A DNA stretch of 64,000 bases from Sphingomonadaceae bacterium (GTDB lineage: Bacteria > Pseudomonadota > Alphaproteobacteria > Sphingomonadales > Sphingomonadaceae): contig CANFXW010000003.1 in assembly GCA_947451145.1 (NCBI GenBank), positions 124,001 through 188,000 on the forward strand. The letters run 5' to 3'. The position numbers were made by a program, and so were the translations under genes. This document shows positions 24,927 to 34,931 of this stretch, piece after piece (position 1 is the first letter of the stretch; every line of letters begins with the position of its first letter). Under the pieces are notes generated by a model. The model was given only the letters and a program-made list of their open reading frames with translations. It had not been told where the DNA came from and ran no database searches.

Positions 24927-25591
24927 CAGGCCGCCTTTTGAGCGTTCATCGCCGCGCGGAACGCATCGATCAGCGCGGCAACCCGCTCGTCGGTTTTCAG
25001 CGCGGCGCGGTTGACGATCAGGCGGGCGGAAACCGGCAGGATGATACTGGTTTCCTCAAGGCCATTGTCCTTCAGCGTGCGTCCGGTCGAGACCAGATCG
25101 ACGATCCGGCTGGCGAGCCCGAGGCCGGGGGCCAGTTCCATCGCGCCGTTGAGCTTCACCACTTCGGCCTGAATGCCCTGGCGCTCAAAGTGCCGCCGCG
25201 TGATGTTGGGATACTTGCTGGCAACGCGCAGGTGGCTAACCGGGCCAGCGATATTCTGCCCGACCGGCTCGGCCACCGAAAGGCGGCAGTGGCCGATATC
25301 GAGATCGACCGGCGCGTAGAGATCGGGATAGGCGAATTCTTCCACCACGTCAGAGCCGACAATCCCCATCTGCGCCGCGCCGTGGGCAACGAAGGTCGCT
25401 ACGTCAAAGGCGCGCACGCGGATGATCCGCATGTCACTGCCTTCGCAAGCAAAGGAAAGCGCTCGGCTCTTCTTGTCATGGAACTCCGCCTCGGGCACCA
25501 CACCGGCGCGCGCCATCAGCGGCAAAGCCTCATCGAGAATACGCCCCTTGGGCACGGCGAAGGTAAGTGGTGTAGAACGTTTTTGGGACAT
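24926..25591 (-). CDS. hisG: ATP phosphoribosyltransferase catalytic subunit, short form
   Basis: A 221-residue enzyme for the first step of histidine synthesis (ATP plus PRPP). [17 protein letters not shown] is the N-terminal signature, and [11 protein letters not shown] and [16 protein letters not shown] (PRPP-binding loop) follow. The ATG at 25591 (MSQKRS) is chosen because the family begins here; the longer frame adds an unrelated tail. The length marks the HisG-short type, which lacks the C-terminal regulatory domain and needs HisZ for activity and feedback control. No hisZ is in the window. The gene heads hisG-hisD-nusB-thiL and diverges from the DUF2332 gene. Confidence 0.95.
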   Translation of the reverse strand: MSQKRSTPLTFAVPKGRILDEALPLMARAGVVPEAEFHDKKSRALSFACEGSDMRIIRVRAFDVATFVAHGAAQMGIVGSDVVEEFAYPDLYAPVDLDIGHCRLSVAEPVGQNIAGPVSHLRVASKYPNITRRHFERQGIQAEVVKLNGAMELAPGLGLASRIVDLVSTGRTLKDNGLEETSIILPVSARLIVNRAALKTDERVAALIDAFRAAMNAQKAA

Positions 25592-25651
25592 TGCGCGCGC
25601 ATTAGGCGGCAAGGGCGGAAAGGGCAAGGAGTGGCAGAAAAAGGCGCGATC

Positions 25652-26695
25652 ATGGAGATGACCAATCTGCGCCATGCGCTGGAATGGCAGGCTGACCATG
25701 CCGAAAAGAACTCCGCGCCATGCACCGGACGGCTGATCCGCGGCTTTATCCCGCTAGCCGAGGGCGACACGCAGGTCGCGGCGCGGATGCGGGACTGGCC
25801 GGGACTCAGCCTTGAAGACGCCATGCCGCTGCGGCTGGCGGGGGGCTTTCACAACCTGCATCTGACCAGCGCAGATGACCGGCTGGGGCCAATCTATTCG
25901 GGCGCGATCACCGATCAGGCACAGATTGATGCTATCGTGCTGGCAGTCACTCAAGACCACGATGCTCGGCTGGTAACGTGGTTTTCCGGCCCGCCGCAGA
26001 CCAATGAGGCCGGGCGCTCTGCCGGGATCATGGCGCAATTGCTGTGGCTGTCGCAGCGGCTGGGGTCAAAGTTTGAGTTGAACGAGATCGGATCCAGCGC
26101 CGGAATCAACACGATGATGGAGCGCTTTGCCTTCGATCTGGGCGGGGTCAAGGCGGGTGTGCCCGGATCGCCTATGCTGATCAGGCCTGAATGGCGAGGT
26201 GCCCCGCCGCCGCAGGCAGAGGTTGAGATCACCAGCATTCAGGGCTGCGATCTGGCCCCGATCAACCTTGCCGACCCGGATCAGGCGTTACGGCTCAAAA
26301 GCTATGTATGGGCCGATACGCCCGTGCGGCTTCAGCGCATCGATGCCGCCATTGCTTTCGCCGCCGAAAAACCGCCGCAGGTCGCGACTATGGACGCTGC
26401 CGACTGGATCGAGGCGCGATTGGCTGCAGCGCAAGAGGCAGGCGTCACCCGCGTGCTGTTCCACTCGATTGTCTGGCAATATATCCCGCCCGAAGGCCGC
26501 GCCCGGATTGAGGCGGCGATGGAGCAAGCTGGTGCCCGCGCTACACCAGAACGACCGCTCGCATGGGTGATGGTGGAGACCAACCGCCAAACCTTCCGCC
26601 ACGAGTTACGCACACGCTATTGGCCGGGCGGCGAGGAGGCGGCGCTGCTGGGGGAGGCTCATGCCCATGGTGCTTGGGTGGATTGGTACGACTAA
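25652..26695 (+). CDS. DUF2332 domain protein
   Basis: A 347-residue soluble protein that matches the DUF2332 family in pattern: [20 protein letters not shown] at the start, then [37 protein letters not shown] and [20 protein letters not shown]. The family has no established biochemical role that I know of. The start is set at ATG 25652 ([10 protein letters not shown]); GTG at 25631 after AAAGGG is an alternative that adds seven residues. It is divergent from hisG, with only about 60 bp between the two starts, and is followed by a hairpin terminator. Confidence 0.8.
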   Translation: MEMTNLRHALEWQADHAEKNSAPCTGRLIRGFIPLAEGDTQVAARMRDWPGLSLEDAMPLRLAGGFHNLHLTSADDRLGPIYSGAITDQAQIDAIVLAVTQDHDARLVTWFSGPPQTNEAGRSAGIMAQLLWLSQRLGSKFELNEIGSSAGINTMMERFAFDLGGVKAGVPGSPMLIRPEWRGAPPPQAEVEITSIQGCDLAPINLADPDQALRLKSYVWADTPVRLQRIDAAIAFAAEKPPQVATMDAADWIEARLAAAQEAGVTRVLFHSIVWQYIPPEGRARIEAAMEQAGARATPERPLAWVMVETNRQTFRHELRTRYWPGGEEAALLGEAHAHGAWVDWYD

Positions 26696-26702
26696 TTCGC
26701 CA

Positions 26703-26735
26703 CCAGGCCACATGCCGCACAGGTCTGGCCTTTTG
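26703..26735 (+). terminator. Intrinsic terminator after the DUF2332 gene
   Basis: AGGCCA (26705-26710) pairs with TGGCCT (26726-26731) over a 15-nt loop and runs into TTTTG. It begins about 10 bp after the stop codon. Confidence 0.6.
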
Positions 26736-26862
26736 TATCATCGTGGGATAGCTTGTTTTTCTGAACCGCCCCGGATGTTGGCAATTGTCCTGTCTTGGGG
26801 CAGGGTTGTGGCGTTTGAGGCATGCTTCAAACGTTGGGGTCGCAAAATTAGGAGGTCTGCAC

Positions 26863-27750
26863 ATGTCGGATGAAAAGCCAGCCGCACCAGAGGTTGATGT
26901 AACCAAGGCCTGGGCCGCTACGCAGGATCAGAAAGGCTCTGCCAAGAAGCTGCGAATTTACGCCGCGCTGGCTTGGGTAGTCGCCATCGGCACAGAGATA
27001 TTCGGCATTGTCAGCCTGAAGCAGCACAAGTTCGATTCGGGCAATCTTGCCCTGCTGATCGGCATTCTGGTTGTGATCGCGATATTTGCCATTGGCGGCA
27101 GTCTGGCGTGGAAGGCAGCGAACAAGCATGATCCCGCGAGCCGCGCCGACGGTTTCCGCTTCTTTGTCCAGAACCAGCTTGGCGCGATCATCACGGTGAT
27201 TGCTTTCCTGCCGCTGCTGGCCCTGATCTTCCTCGACAAGGACATGGACCCCAAGAACAAGAAGATCGCCGGCGGTGTCGGCGCGGTTCTGGCCCTGCTC
27301 GCCACGACGATCGGTATCGATTTCAAGCCGCCATCGGTTGAGCAGTACACCGAGGACATGAATCTCTGCGCCTCGCAGATCAAGAGCGGCCAACCGACCA
27401 CGGCCTGCTCGCCCGAAGTTGCCAAGCAGGCGCAGGATATCGCGCGTGACAGCGCCGCCGTGGCCGAGGCCACGAAGAGTGACGCCAACCCGAACGGCCT
27501 CGACAAGGTCTACTGGATCGCATCGGCCAAGGCCGGGCAGAAGGCCGAGACCGAGCACGTTTTCCACCTCTGCGCTGATGTCTCCACCCTGCGCGGCAAG
27601 ACGGTGAGCAGCGGTTCGGTGACCGAAGCCTACAAGGAAAACGCCACCCGCATCACCAAGCAGATCCCGATGGAGCAAAAGCAGTGCGGCTTTGCCAAGC
27701 CAGCCGCCGCCGCTGCTCTGCCGGCACCTGCTGCTTCGGCTGCCCAGTAA
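26863..27750 (+). CDS. Membrane protein of unknown function with four helices and an exported-like tail
   Basis: A 295-residue protein. Hydrophobic segments lie at about 31-53, 65-87, 104-124 and 134-152 (the last is AGGVGAVLALLATTIGID). The C-terminal region of about 140 residues contains three cysteines (LCAS, ACSP, LCAD) and a final CGF, and ends in an Ala/Pro-rich tail. I recognise no domain. The ATG is certain in practice: a perfect AGGAGG (26850-26855) stands 7 nt upstream. It is a single-gene unit between the DUF2332 terminator and a strong terminator before guaB. A role in the envelope is possible, but nothing shows it directly. Confidence 0.8.
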   Translation: MSDEKPAAPEVDVTKAWAATQDQKGSAKKLRIYAALAWVVAIGTEIFGIVSLKQHKFDSGNLALLIGILVVIAIFAIGGSLAWKAANKHDPASRADGFRFFVQNQLGAIITVIAFLPLLALIFLDKDMDPKNKKIAGGVGAVLALLATTIGIDFKPPSVEQYTEDMNLCASQIKSGQPTTACSPEVAKQAQDIARDSAAVAEATKSDANPNGLDKVYWIASAKAGQKAETEHVFHLCADVSTLRGKTVSSGSVTEAYKENATRITKQIPMEQKQCGFAKPAAAAALPAPAASAAQ

Positions 27751-27774
27751 GCACATTCCATCCATTTGATAGGC

Positions 27775-29377
<1,603 letters not shown>

Positions 29378-29382
29378 TTCCG

Positions 29383-29459
29383 CTTCTTCTTCCCCCTTGA
29401 TGGGGGAAGGATGTGAAGACTTGGCAGCTTTGCTGCCTAGTCGAAGCTGGATGGGGGTG
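29383..29459 (+). repeat. Structured intergenic repeat, left copy
   Basis: A roughly 75-bp unit with two internal hairpins: CCCCC-TTGAT-GGGGG (29392-29406) and GGCAGC-TTT-GCTGCC (29423-29437). It ends CTAGTCGAAGCTGGATGGGG. The same unit occurs in inverted orientation at 29495-29569. The pair fills the gap between guaB and the methyltransferase gene, like a REP doublet or short inverted-repeat element. Confidence 0.85.
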
Positions 29460-29494
29460 TGTTTGCCTCTGAGCGTAACGCCCGGCTGCAAGAT

Positions 29495-29569
29495 CACCCC
29501 AATCCAACTTCGCCTAGCCCCTTGCAGGGGCAAGGCTTCGTATCCTTTCCCCATCAAGGGGAAAGAAAG
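29495..29569 (-). repeat. Structured intergenic repeat, right (inverted) copy
   Basis: The inverted partner of the repeat at 29383-29459. Read on the minus strand it keeps the CCCC-TTGAT-GGGG hairpin and the CTAG-CGAAG-TGGAT-GGGGTG end. The inner hairpin is GCCCCT-TGC-AGGGGC on the plus strand (29517-29531): a different stem sequence, still fully paired. The spacer between the copies is 35 bp. Confidence 0.85.
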
Positions 29570-29584
29570 ACAGGCAATGCCAAC

Positions 29585-30757
29585 ATGACCCCCGCAGCCC
29601 GCGTACAAGCCGCTATCGACATCCTTGACCTCGTCATTGCGGCCGCGCGCAGCAATGGCGCTCCGGCAGACCGGATCATCGCCGAATGGTTCAAGACCCG
29701 CCGCTTTGCCGGCAGCGGGGATCGCCGCGCGGTGCGCGAACTGGTTTATTCCGCCATCCGCGCCTGCGGTGAAGTGCCGCAGACCGGCCGCGCCGCCATG
29801 TTGCGACTGGCGCATAGCGATCCGGTCCTTACTGCCCTCTTTGACGGCAGCCCGCACGCACCGGCGCCAGTCGATCCGGCGGAGCGCTATGCCCTTGGCG
29901 GTGTCGCGCCGAAGTGGCTGACCAAGCTGCTCGCCGAATCAGGAATTGACGGCGCAGAGGCCGCCGCCTTGCTCGGCCGCGCGCCGCTTGATGTGCGGAT
30001 CAACACACTGAAGGCTGGCCCGCTGGACCTGCCCGAACCGGGTGAGCCCTGCATCGCGCCGGGCGGCCTGCGCTTCGCCTCTGGCACACCCATCGACCAG
30101 TGGGAGGCCTTCAAGAGCGGCGCTATTGAAGTGCAGGATGCCGGATCACAGCTCGCCTGCATGGCGGTGGGCGCGCGGCCCGATGAACTGATCGTCGATC
30201 TCTGCGCCGGGGCCGGGGGCAAGTCGCTCAGCCTCGCCGCCGCCATGGACAATCGCGGCACGGTGCTCGCCTGCGATGCCGACCGCCGCCGCCTCTCGCA
30301 GTTGCCGCCACGCGCCGAGCGGGCGGGGGTGAGCATTATCGAAACGCAGCTGCTGGATACCGGGCGAGAACTGGCCTCGCTCGACAACTGGCAGCGCCGG
30401 GCGGATGCCGTGTTGGTCGACGCGCCATGCTCCGGCACCGGCACATGGCGCCGCAACCCCGAGGCGCGCTGGCGGCTAACCTCTGACGGGTTGGCGAAAC
30501 TGGTTGCGCTACAGGAGCGGCTGCTCGATATCGCTGCCAAGCTGGTGCGGCCCGGCGGGCGGCTGATCTATGTCACCTGCTCGCTGCTTGATGCCGAAGG
30601 GGCAGGGCAGGCGGGGGAATTTCTCGCCCGCCACCCTGGCTGGCGCGCTGTTACGGCCAATTTGCCCGCCGGAACCTCACGCGGACCAGGCCTCCGCCTT
30701 ACGCCCGGAACCGACGGGACCGATGGCTTTTTCATCGCACGTTTCGATTCTCCGTGA
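29585..30757 (+). CDS. RsmB/NOP2-family RNA (cytosine-5) methyltransferase
   Basis: A 390-residue SAM-dependent RNA methyltransferase. The N-terminal helical domain (about 1-130, with AVRELVYSAIR) resembles NusB/RsmB. The catalytic domain has the SAM motif LIVDLCAGAGGKSLSLAAA, motif IV VDAPCSGTGTWRRNPEARW and motif VI YVTCSLLDAEG, whose Pro-Cys and Thr-Cys cysteines are the release and nucleophilic residues. Members make m5C in rRNA or tRNA; which site cannot be told. The ATG at 29585 lies 15 bp after the repeat pair. Start codons further upstream in frame run through the repeats and are unlikely. Confidence 0.9.
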   Translation: MTPAARVQAAIDILDLVIAAARSNGAPADRIIAEWFKTRRFAGSGDRRAVRELVYSAIRACGEVPQTGRAAMLRLAHSDPVLTALFDGSPHAPAPVDPAERYALGGVAPKWLTKLLAESGIDGAEAAALLGRAPLDVRINTLKAGPLDLPEPGEPCIAPGGLRFASGTPIDQWEAFKSGAIEVQDAGSQLACMAVGARPDELIVDLCAGAGGKSLSLAAAMDNRGTVLACDADRRRLSQLPPRAERAGVSIIETQLLDTGRELASLDNWQRRADAVLVDAPCSGTGTWRRNPEARWRLTSDGLAKLVALQERLLDIAAKLVRPGGRLIYVTCSLLDAEGAGQAGEFLARHPGWRAVTANLPAGTSRGPGLRLTPGTDGTDGFFIARFDSP

Positions 30758-30831
30758 TAAATGGCTGAACGATGACTACGCTCGAGCCAGTAGATCAGGC
30801 CCCCGAGCCTTCCCGGGTCAAGGAGTTATTG

Positions 30832-31338
30832 ATGCGCTTTACCCCTGCCGCGCTTTCGCTTTCGCTGGCACTTGCCCTATCGGCATCGACGCTGCACTCG
30901 GCTGCGCTGGTACAGCCGCTCGATCCCCGCGCCGTGGCGCTCGAAAGTGCTGGCAAGGCCGCCCTCGCTGCAGGCAACCCGCAGGACGCGATTGATTCGT
31001 TTGAAGCAGCACTGGCGATCCAGCCGGGCTCGATCGCGATCACCCTCGATCTCGCCGATGCCCACCGGGCGCAAGGCATGCAGGGCAAGGCGCTGCATTA
31101 CTACCGCGTCGCCATCGCCCGCGATCCGCAGAACCTTGATGCCATCGCCGGCGAAGGCGCGGCCTTGGTTGAAAAGGGCGCAGTCGAAAAGGCGCGCCGC
31201 AACCTCTCGCGGCTGCAATGGTTGTGCAAGGATTGCAGCCAGGCAAGCAATCTCGCCACACTCATCGCCAAGGGCCCAAGCCCCCGCATCGTCAGCGCCG
31301 ATGATGTGAAGCCGAAGCCGGTGGTTTCGACGAATTGA
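30832..31338 (+). CDS. Exported TPR-repeat protein
   Basis: A 168-residue protein with a signal peptide (LSLSLALALSASTLHSAA) and about two and a half tetratricopeptide repeats: ALESAGKAALAAGNPQDAID, then AITLDLADAHRAQGMQGKAL and LDAIAGEGAALVEKGAVEKA. These form a helical scaffold for protein-protein contact, here presumably in the periplasm. The ATG at 30832 follows AGGAG (30821-30825). A CKDC pair near residue 130 might form a disulfide. No partner gene is evident; it lies 74 bp after the methyltransferase gene and converges on rppH. Confidence 0.8.
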   Translation: MRFTPAALSLSLALALSASTLHSAALVQPLDPRAVALESAGKAALAAGNPQDAIDSFEAALAIQPGSIAITLDLADAHRAQGMQGKALHYYRVAIARDPQNLDAIAGEGAALVEKGAVEKARRNLSRLQWLCKDCSQASNLATLIAKGPSPRIVSADDVKPKPVVSTN

Positions 31339-31348
31339 GCCGAAAGGC

Positions 31349-31843
31349 TCAAATCAACTCGCGAAATTCCGCCAGCACCGCCTTATAGACCCGCTTCTTG
31401 AACGGCACGATCAGCTCGGGCAGCAGGTCCGGCTCGACCCATCTCCATTCGCAGAATTCTGCCGGATCATGCGCGTCGATGCGGATGTGGCTGTCGTCGC
31501 CTGCATAGCGGGCGAGCAGCCAGTGCTGGCGCTGGCCGCGATATTTGCCCTTCCACAGCTTGCCGATCAGCTCGTCGGGCAGGTCATAGATCAGCTCTTC
31601 GCGGGTCTGGGCGATCAGCGAGACGAGTTCGGCGACGACCCCGGTTTCCTCATAGAGTTCGCGCAGCGCGGCGGCGTGCAGTTCTTCGCCTTCGTCGATC
31701 CCGCCCTGCGGCATTTGCCAGGCATCGCCTTCGGTTTCCGATTCGCGATTGTCGATGCGCTTGCCCACGAACACGAGGCCATCGGCGTTCACCAGCATGA
31801 TTCCAACGCAGGGACGATAGGGGAGGGCTGAAATGTCGGTCAT
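31349..31843 (-). CDS. rppH: RNA pyrophosphohydrolase (Nudix)
   Basis: A 164-residue Nudix hydrolase. LPYRPCVGIMLVNADGLVFV is the typical RppH start. The Nudix box reads GGIDEGEELHAAALRELYEE with its catalytic glutamates, and DAWQMPQGG precedes it. KGQ-like contacts are represented by WKGKYRGQRQHWLLARY. RppH removes pyrophosphate from 5'-triphosphate mRNA ends and so starts 5'-dependent decay. The length is normal for alphaproteobacteria. It converges on the TPR gene with a 10-bp gap. Confidence 0.92.
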   Translation of the reverse strand: MTDISALPYRPCVGIMLVNADGLVFVGKRIDNRESETEGDAWQMPQGGIDEGEELHAAALRELYEETGVVAELVSLIAQTREELIYDLPDELIGKLWKGKYRGQRQHWLLARYAGDDSHIRIDAHDPAEFCEWRWVEPDLLPELIVPFKKRVYKAVLAEFRELI

Positions 31844-32031
31844 GAAATGGATTTGAGGATAAATGTCATCTGCTCGCCCCTAAGCGGGATTTCATCGCTT
31901 GACTAGCGGTTCAAGCAGGCGTTTGGCAGATGGTAAGGTTTGCCGCCCAACAGTTTTTCTGCATTGAGGCGGCTTGGTTGAAGAGACTAGGGCGTCGCGA
32001 TTGCAAAAATCCGGGCTCCCCGCAGAGGAAT

Positions 32032-33915
32032 ATGATGGCAACTTTACTGGCCGATAGCGATAGCACAGCACAGCCCAAGGGCGATGCAGTACCCGATGCA
32101 GTAGTGGTTCGTTTTGCCGGAGACTCCGGCGACGGCATGCAGCTTACCGGAGGGCAATTCACGCTTTCCACTGCGCTCGCCGGCAATGACCTCGCGACCT
32201 TCCCGGACTTTCCGGCCGAAATCCGCGCGCCACAGGGCACACTGTTCGGCGTCTCGGCTTTCCAGATCAACTTCGGCTCAACTGCGATTGATACCGCAGG
32301 TGACCAGCCTGACGTGCTGGTGGCGATGAACCCGGCGGCGCTGAAAATGAATGTCGGCGCGCTGAAGGCTGGCGGCCTGATCATCGCGGACTCGGGCGAG
32401 TTCACCAAGCGCAACCTTGAAAAGGCGAAGTACGAAGTCTCGCCGCTTGAGGATGGCAGCCTGGCAAAGTGGCAGCTGCTCTCTTTCGATATTTCCGCGC
32501 TGACGCTTGAAGCGGTGAAGCCGTTCGGGCTTGGCAACAAGGAAGCGCTGCGCTGCAAGAACATGTGGACGCTGGGCCTTGCCTTGTGGATGTTCGATCG
32601 CGATCGCGCGCCGCTGCAGCAGTGGCTGCGTGACAAGTTCGCCAAGAACCCGGTGCTCGCCGATGCCAATATCGCCGCGCTCAATGCCGGGCACGCCTAT
32701 GGCGAAACGGCCGAGATTGGCGGACAGTTCCGTCAGCAGCATCTCGCTCCGGTGCCGAGCGCTCCCGGGCTTTACCGCACGGTTACAGGCGCGGAATCGA
32801 TCTCCTATGGTCTGGTCGCCGGTGCGCAGCTGGCGGGCCTGAAGATGTTCTTCGGCGGCTATCCGATCACACCGGCAAGTTCGATCCTGCACAGTCTTGC
32901 CAAGCTGAAAGAGTTTGGCGTCACCACCTTCCAGGCGGAAGACGAGATTGCCGCGATCTGTTCGGCCATCGGCGCGTCTTATGCCGGGCAGCTGGGCGTA
33001 ACCTCTTCGTCGGGCCCCGGCATCGCGCTGAAGGGTGAGGCGATGGGCCTTGCGGTGATGACCGAGCTGCCGCTCGTTATCGTCAACTCGCAGCGCGGCG
33101 GTCCCTCAACGGGCCTGCCGACCAAGACCGAACAGTCTGACCTCTATCAGGCGGTCTATGGCCGCAATGGCGATACGCCGCTGCCGGTGATCGCCTCGCG
33201 CTCGCCCGCCGATTGCTATGACTGCGCGATTGAGGCGGTGCGGCTGGCCGTGCAGTTCATGACCCCGGTCATGCTGCTGACCGATGGCTATATCGCCAAT
33301 GCGGCAGAGCCTTGGCTGGTGCCCGATCCGGACAGCTACACGCCGTTCCCCGTCACTTTCCTTGAGGAAAAGAACGGCGAAGACCGCGTCCTGCCCTACA
33401 AGCGCGATGATCGCGGCGTGCGCCCGTGGATCAAGCCCGGCACCCCCGGCCTGATGCACCGCATCGGCGGCATCGAGAAAGCGCCCGATACCGGCGATCT
33501 CGACTATTCGCCCGGCACCCACCAGCTGCAGACCGATGCCCGCAAGGACAAGGTCGATGGCATCGCCAATGCCATCCCGGCGCAGGAAGTCACTGTCGGC
33601 GAGGCAGGCGGCAAGCTCGCTGTGGTTGGCTGGGGCTCCACCTATGGCCCGATCCATCAGGCGGTGAACCGCGCCCGCGCCAAGGGCATGGACGTCAGCC
33701 AGATCCATGTCCGCCACATCTGGCCGCTGCCCGCCAATCTGGGCGAGCTGCTGCATTCCTATGACAAGGTGCTGGTGCCCGAAATGAACACCGGCCAGTT
33801 CAAGACCGTGCTGCGTGACCAGTATCTGGTCGATGCCAAGCCGCTCAACAAGGTGAGCGGACAGCCCTTTACCATTGCCGAAATTGAAGCGGCGATTGCG
33901 GGAGAACTCGCATGA
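32032..33915 (+). CDS. korA: 2-oxoacid:ferredoxin oxidoreductase, fused gamma-alpha subunit (probable 2-oxoglutarate)
   Basis: A 627-residue subunit of the CoA-dependent 2-oxoacid:ferredoxin oxidoreductase. The gamma domain comes first (VVRFAGDSGDGMQLTGGQ to about residue 200), followed by the alpha domain with FFGGYPITPASSILHSLAKL, FQAEDEIAAICSAIGASYAG and NSQRGGPSTGLPTKTEQSDL. This fused form next to korB is usual in aerobic bacteria that carry the 2-oxoglutarate enzyme (KGOR), which can act alongside or instead of 2-oxoglutarate dehydrogenase. The start is ATG 32032 or 32035 (MMAT) behind GAGGAA. It overlaps korB by 4 nt. The choice of 2-oxoglutarate over other 2-oxoacids is by family resemblance. 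Confidence 0.88.
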   Translation: MMATLLADSDSTAQPKGDAVPDAVVVRFAGDSGDGMQLTGGQFTLSTALAGNDLATFPDFPAEIRAPQGTLFGVSAFQINFGSTAIDTAGDQPDVLVAMNPAALKMNVGALKAGGLIIADSGEFTKRNLEKAKYEVSPLEDGSLAKWQLLSFDISALTLEAVKPFGLGNKEALRCKNMWTLGLALWMFDRDRAPLQQWLRDKFAKNPVLADANIAALNAGHAYGETAEIGGQFRQQHLAPVPSAPGLYRTVTGAESISYGLVAGAQLAGLKMFFGGYPITPASSILHSLAKLKEFGVTTFQAEDEIAAICSAIGASYAGQLGVTSSSGPGIALKGEAMGLAVMTELPLVIVNSQRGGPSTGLPTKTEQSDLYQAVYGRNGDTPLPVIASRSPADCYDCAIEAVRLAVQFMTPVMLLTDGYIANAAEPWLVPDPDSYTPFPVTFLEEKNGEDRVLPYKRDDRGVRPWIKPGTPGLMHRIGGIEKAPDTGDLDYSPGTHQLQTDARKDKVDGIANAIPAQEVTVGEAGGKLAVVGWGSTYGPIHQAVNRARAKGMDVSQIHVRHIWPLPANLGELLHSYDKVLVPEMNTGQFKTVLRDQYLVDAKPLNKVSGQPFTIAEIEAAIAGELA

Positions 33916-34931
33916 ACGACATGACCCCCATTGCGAAGCTGACCATCAAGGATTGGGAAAGCGATCAGGAAGTCCGCTGGTGCCCGGGTTGCGGTGACTA
34001 TGCGATCCTGAAGGCCGTGCAGCGCACCATGGTCGATCTCGGCACCGATCCTTCGCAGACGGTGTTCGTCTCGGGCATCGGCTGCTCCAGCCGCTTCCCC
34101 TACTACATGGCGAGCTATGGCTTCCACACCATTCACGGCCGCGCGCCTGCCTTTGCCACCGGCATCAAGCTCGCCAATCCCGAGCTCGACATCTGGCTGG
34201 TGACGGGTGACGGCGACGGCATGTCGATCGGCGGCAACCACACCATGCACATGATCCGCCGCAATCTCGATTGCCAGATCATGCTGTTCAACAACGAGAT
34301 CTATGGCCTGACCAAGGGCCAGTACTCGCCGACCAGCCGCCTTGGCACCAACAGCCCGACCTCGCCAGGTGGCTCGGTTGACCGGCCTGCGCTGCCTTGC
34401 GCCTTCGCGCTGGGTTCAGGCGCACGCTTCGTTGCCCGCGGCTTTGACGTATCGAAAAACCTGCCCGAGGTGCTGAAGGCAGCCCACGCCCACCGCGGTG
34501 CGGCATTCGTCGAAATCTTCCAGAACTGCATCGTCTATAATAAAGACCGCTTCGAAGACTTCGCTGCCCCCAAGGGTGCGGAAGCCCAGCAGCTGTGGCT
34601 CCAGAACGGCGAGCCGATGCTGTTCGACAAAGGCACCAAGGGCATTGCGCTCGACGCCGAGAACCTGACGCTTAAGGTTGTCGATGTCGTTGATGGCGAT
34701 TGGCAGGCGGCTGGCGTGATCGTGCATGACGTGACTAACCGTTCGGTGGCCCACATGCTGGTCGAACTGCCCTTCGGCACCTTCCCGATGGCGCTTGGCG
34801 TGATCTACGACGATCCGCGCCCGACTTTCGACGCAACCGTCACCGCGCAAAATGCCAAGCTGGCGGAAGGCAAGGAACCAAACCTCGCCAAGCTGCTCGC
34901 CAAGGGCCAGACCTGGACGGTCGAAGGCTAG
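33912..34931 (+). CDS. korB: 2-oxoacid:ferredoxin oxidoreductase beta subunit
   Basis: A 339-residue thiamine-diphosphate and [4Fe-4S] subunit. The N-terminal VRWCPGCGDYAILKAVQ and SGIGCSSRFPYYM supply cluster cysteines. The ThDP-binding stretch is WLVTGDGDGMSIGGNH with NNEIYGLTKGQYSP after it, and SRLGTNSP follows. The ATG overlaps the korA stop (ATGA), so the two subunits are made together. Its stop TAG overlaps the stop of the convergent DUF1501 gene within the four bases CTAG. The electron acceptor, presumably a ferredoxin, is not encoded nearby. Confidence 0.92.
   Translation: MNDMTPIAKLTIKDWESDQEVRWCPGCGDYAILKAVQRTMVDLGTDPSQTVFVSGIGCSSRFPYYMASYGFHTIHGRAPAFATGIKLANPELDIWLVTGDGDGMSIGGNHTMHMIRRNLDCQIMLFNNEIYGLTKGQYSPTSRLGTNSPTSPGGSVDRPALPCAFALGSGARFVARGFDVSKNLPEVLKAAHAHRGAAFVEIFQNCIVYNKDRFEDFAAPKGAEAQQLWLQNGEPMLFDKGTKGIALDAENLTLKVVDVVDGDWQAAGVIVHDVTNRSVAHMLVELPFGTFPMALGVIYDDPRPTFDATVTAQNAKLAEGKEPNLAKLLAKGQTWTVEG

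Noticed and set aside
24938..25651. N-terminal extension of the DUF2332 gene antisense to hisG.
   Set aside because: The extension lies opposite the conserved hisG sequence; family similarity begins only at about 25652.
29459..29584. N-terminal extension of the RsmB-family gene through the repeat pair.
   Set aside because: It would translate the structured repeat; the ATG at 29585 gives the normal family start.
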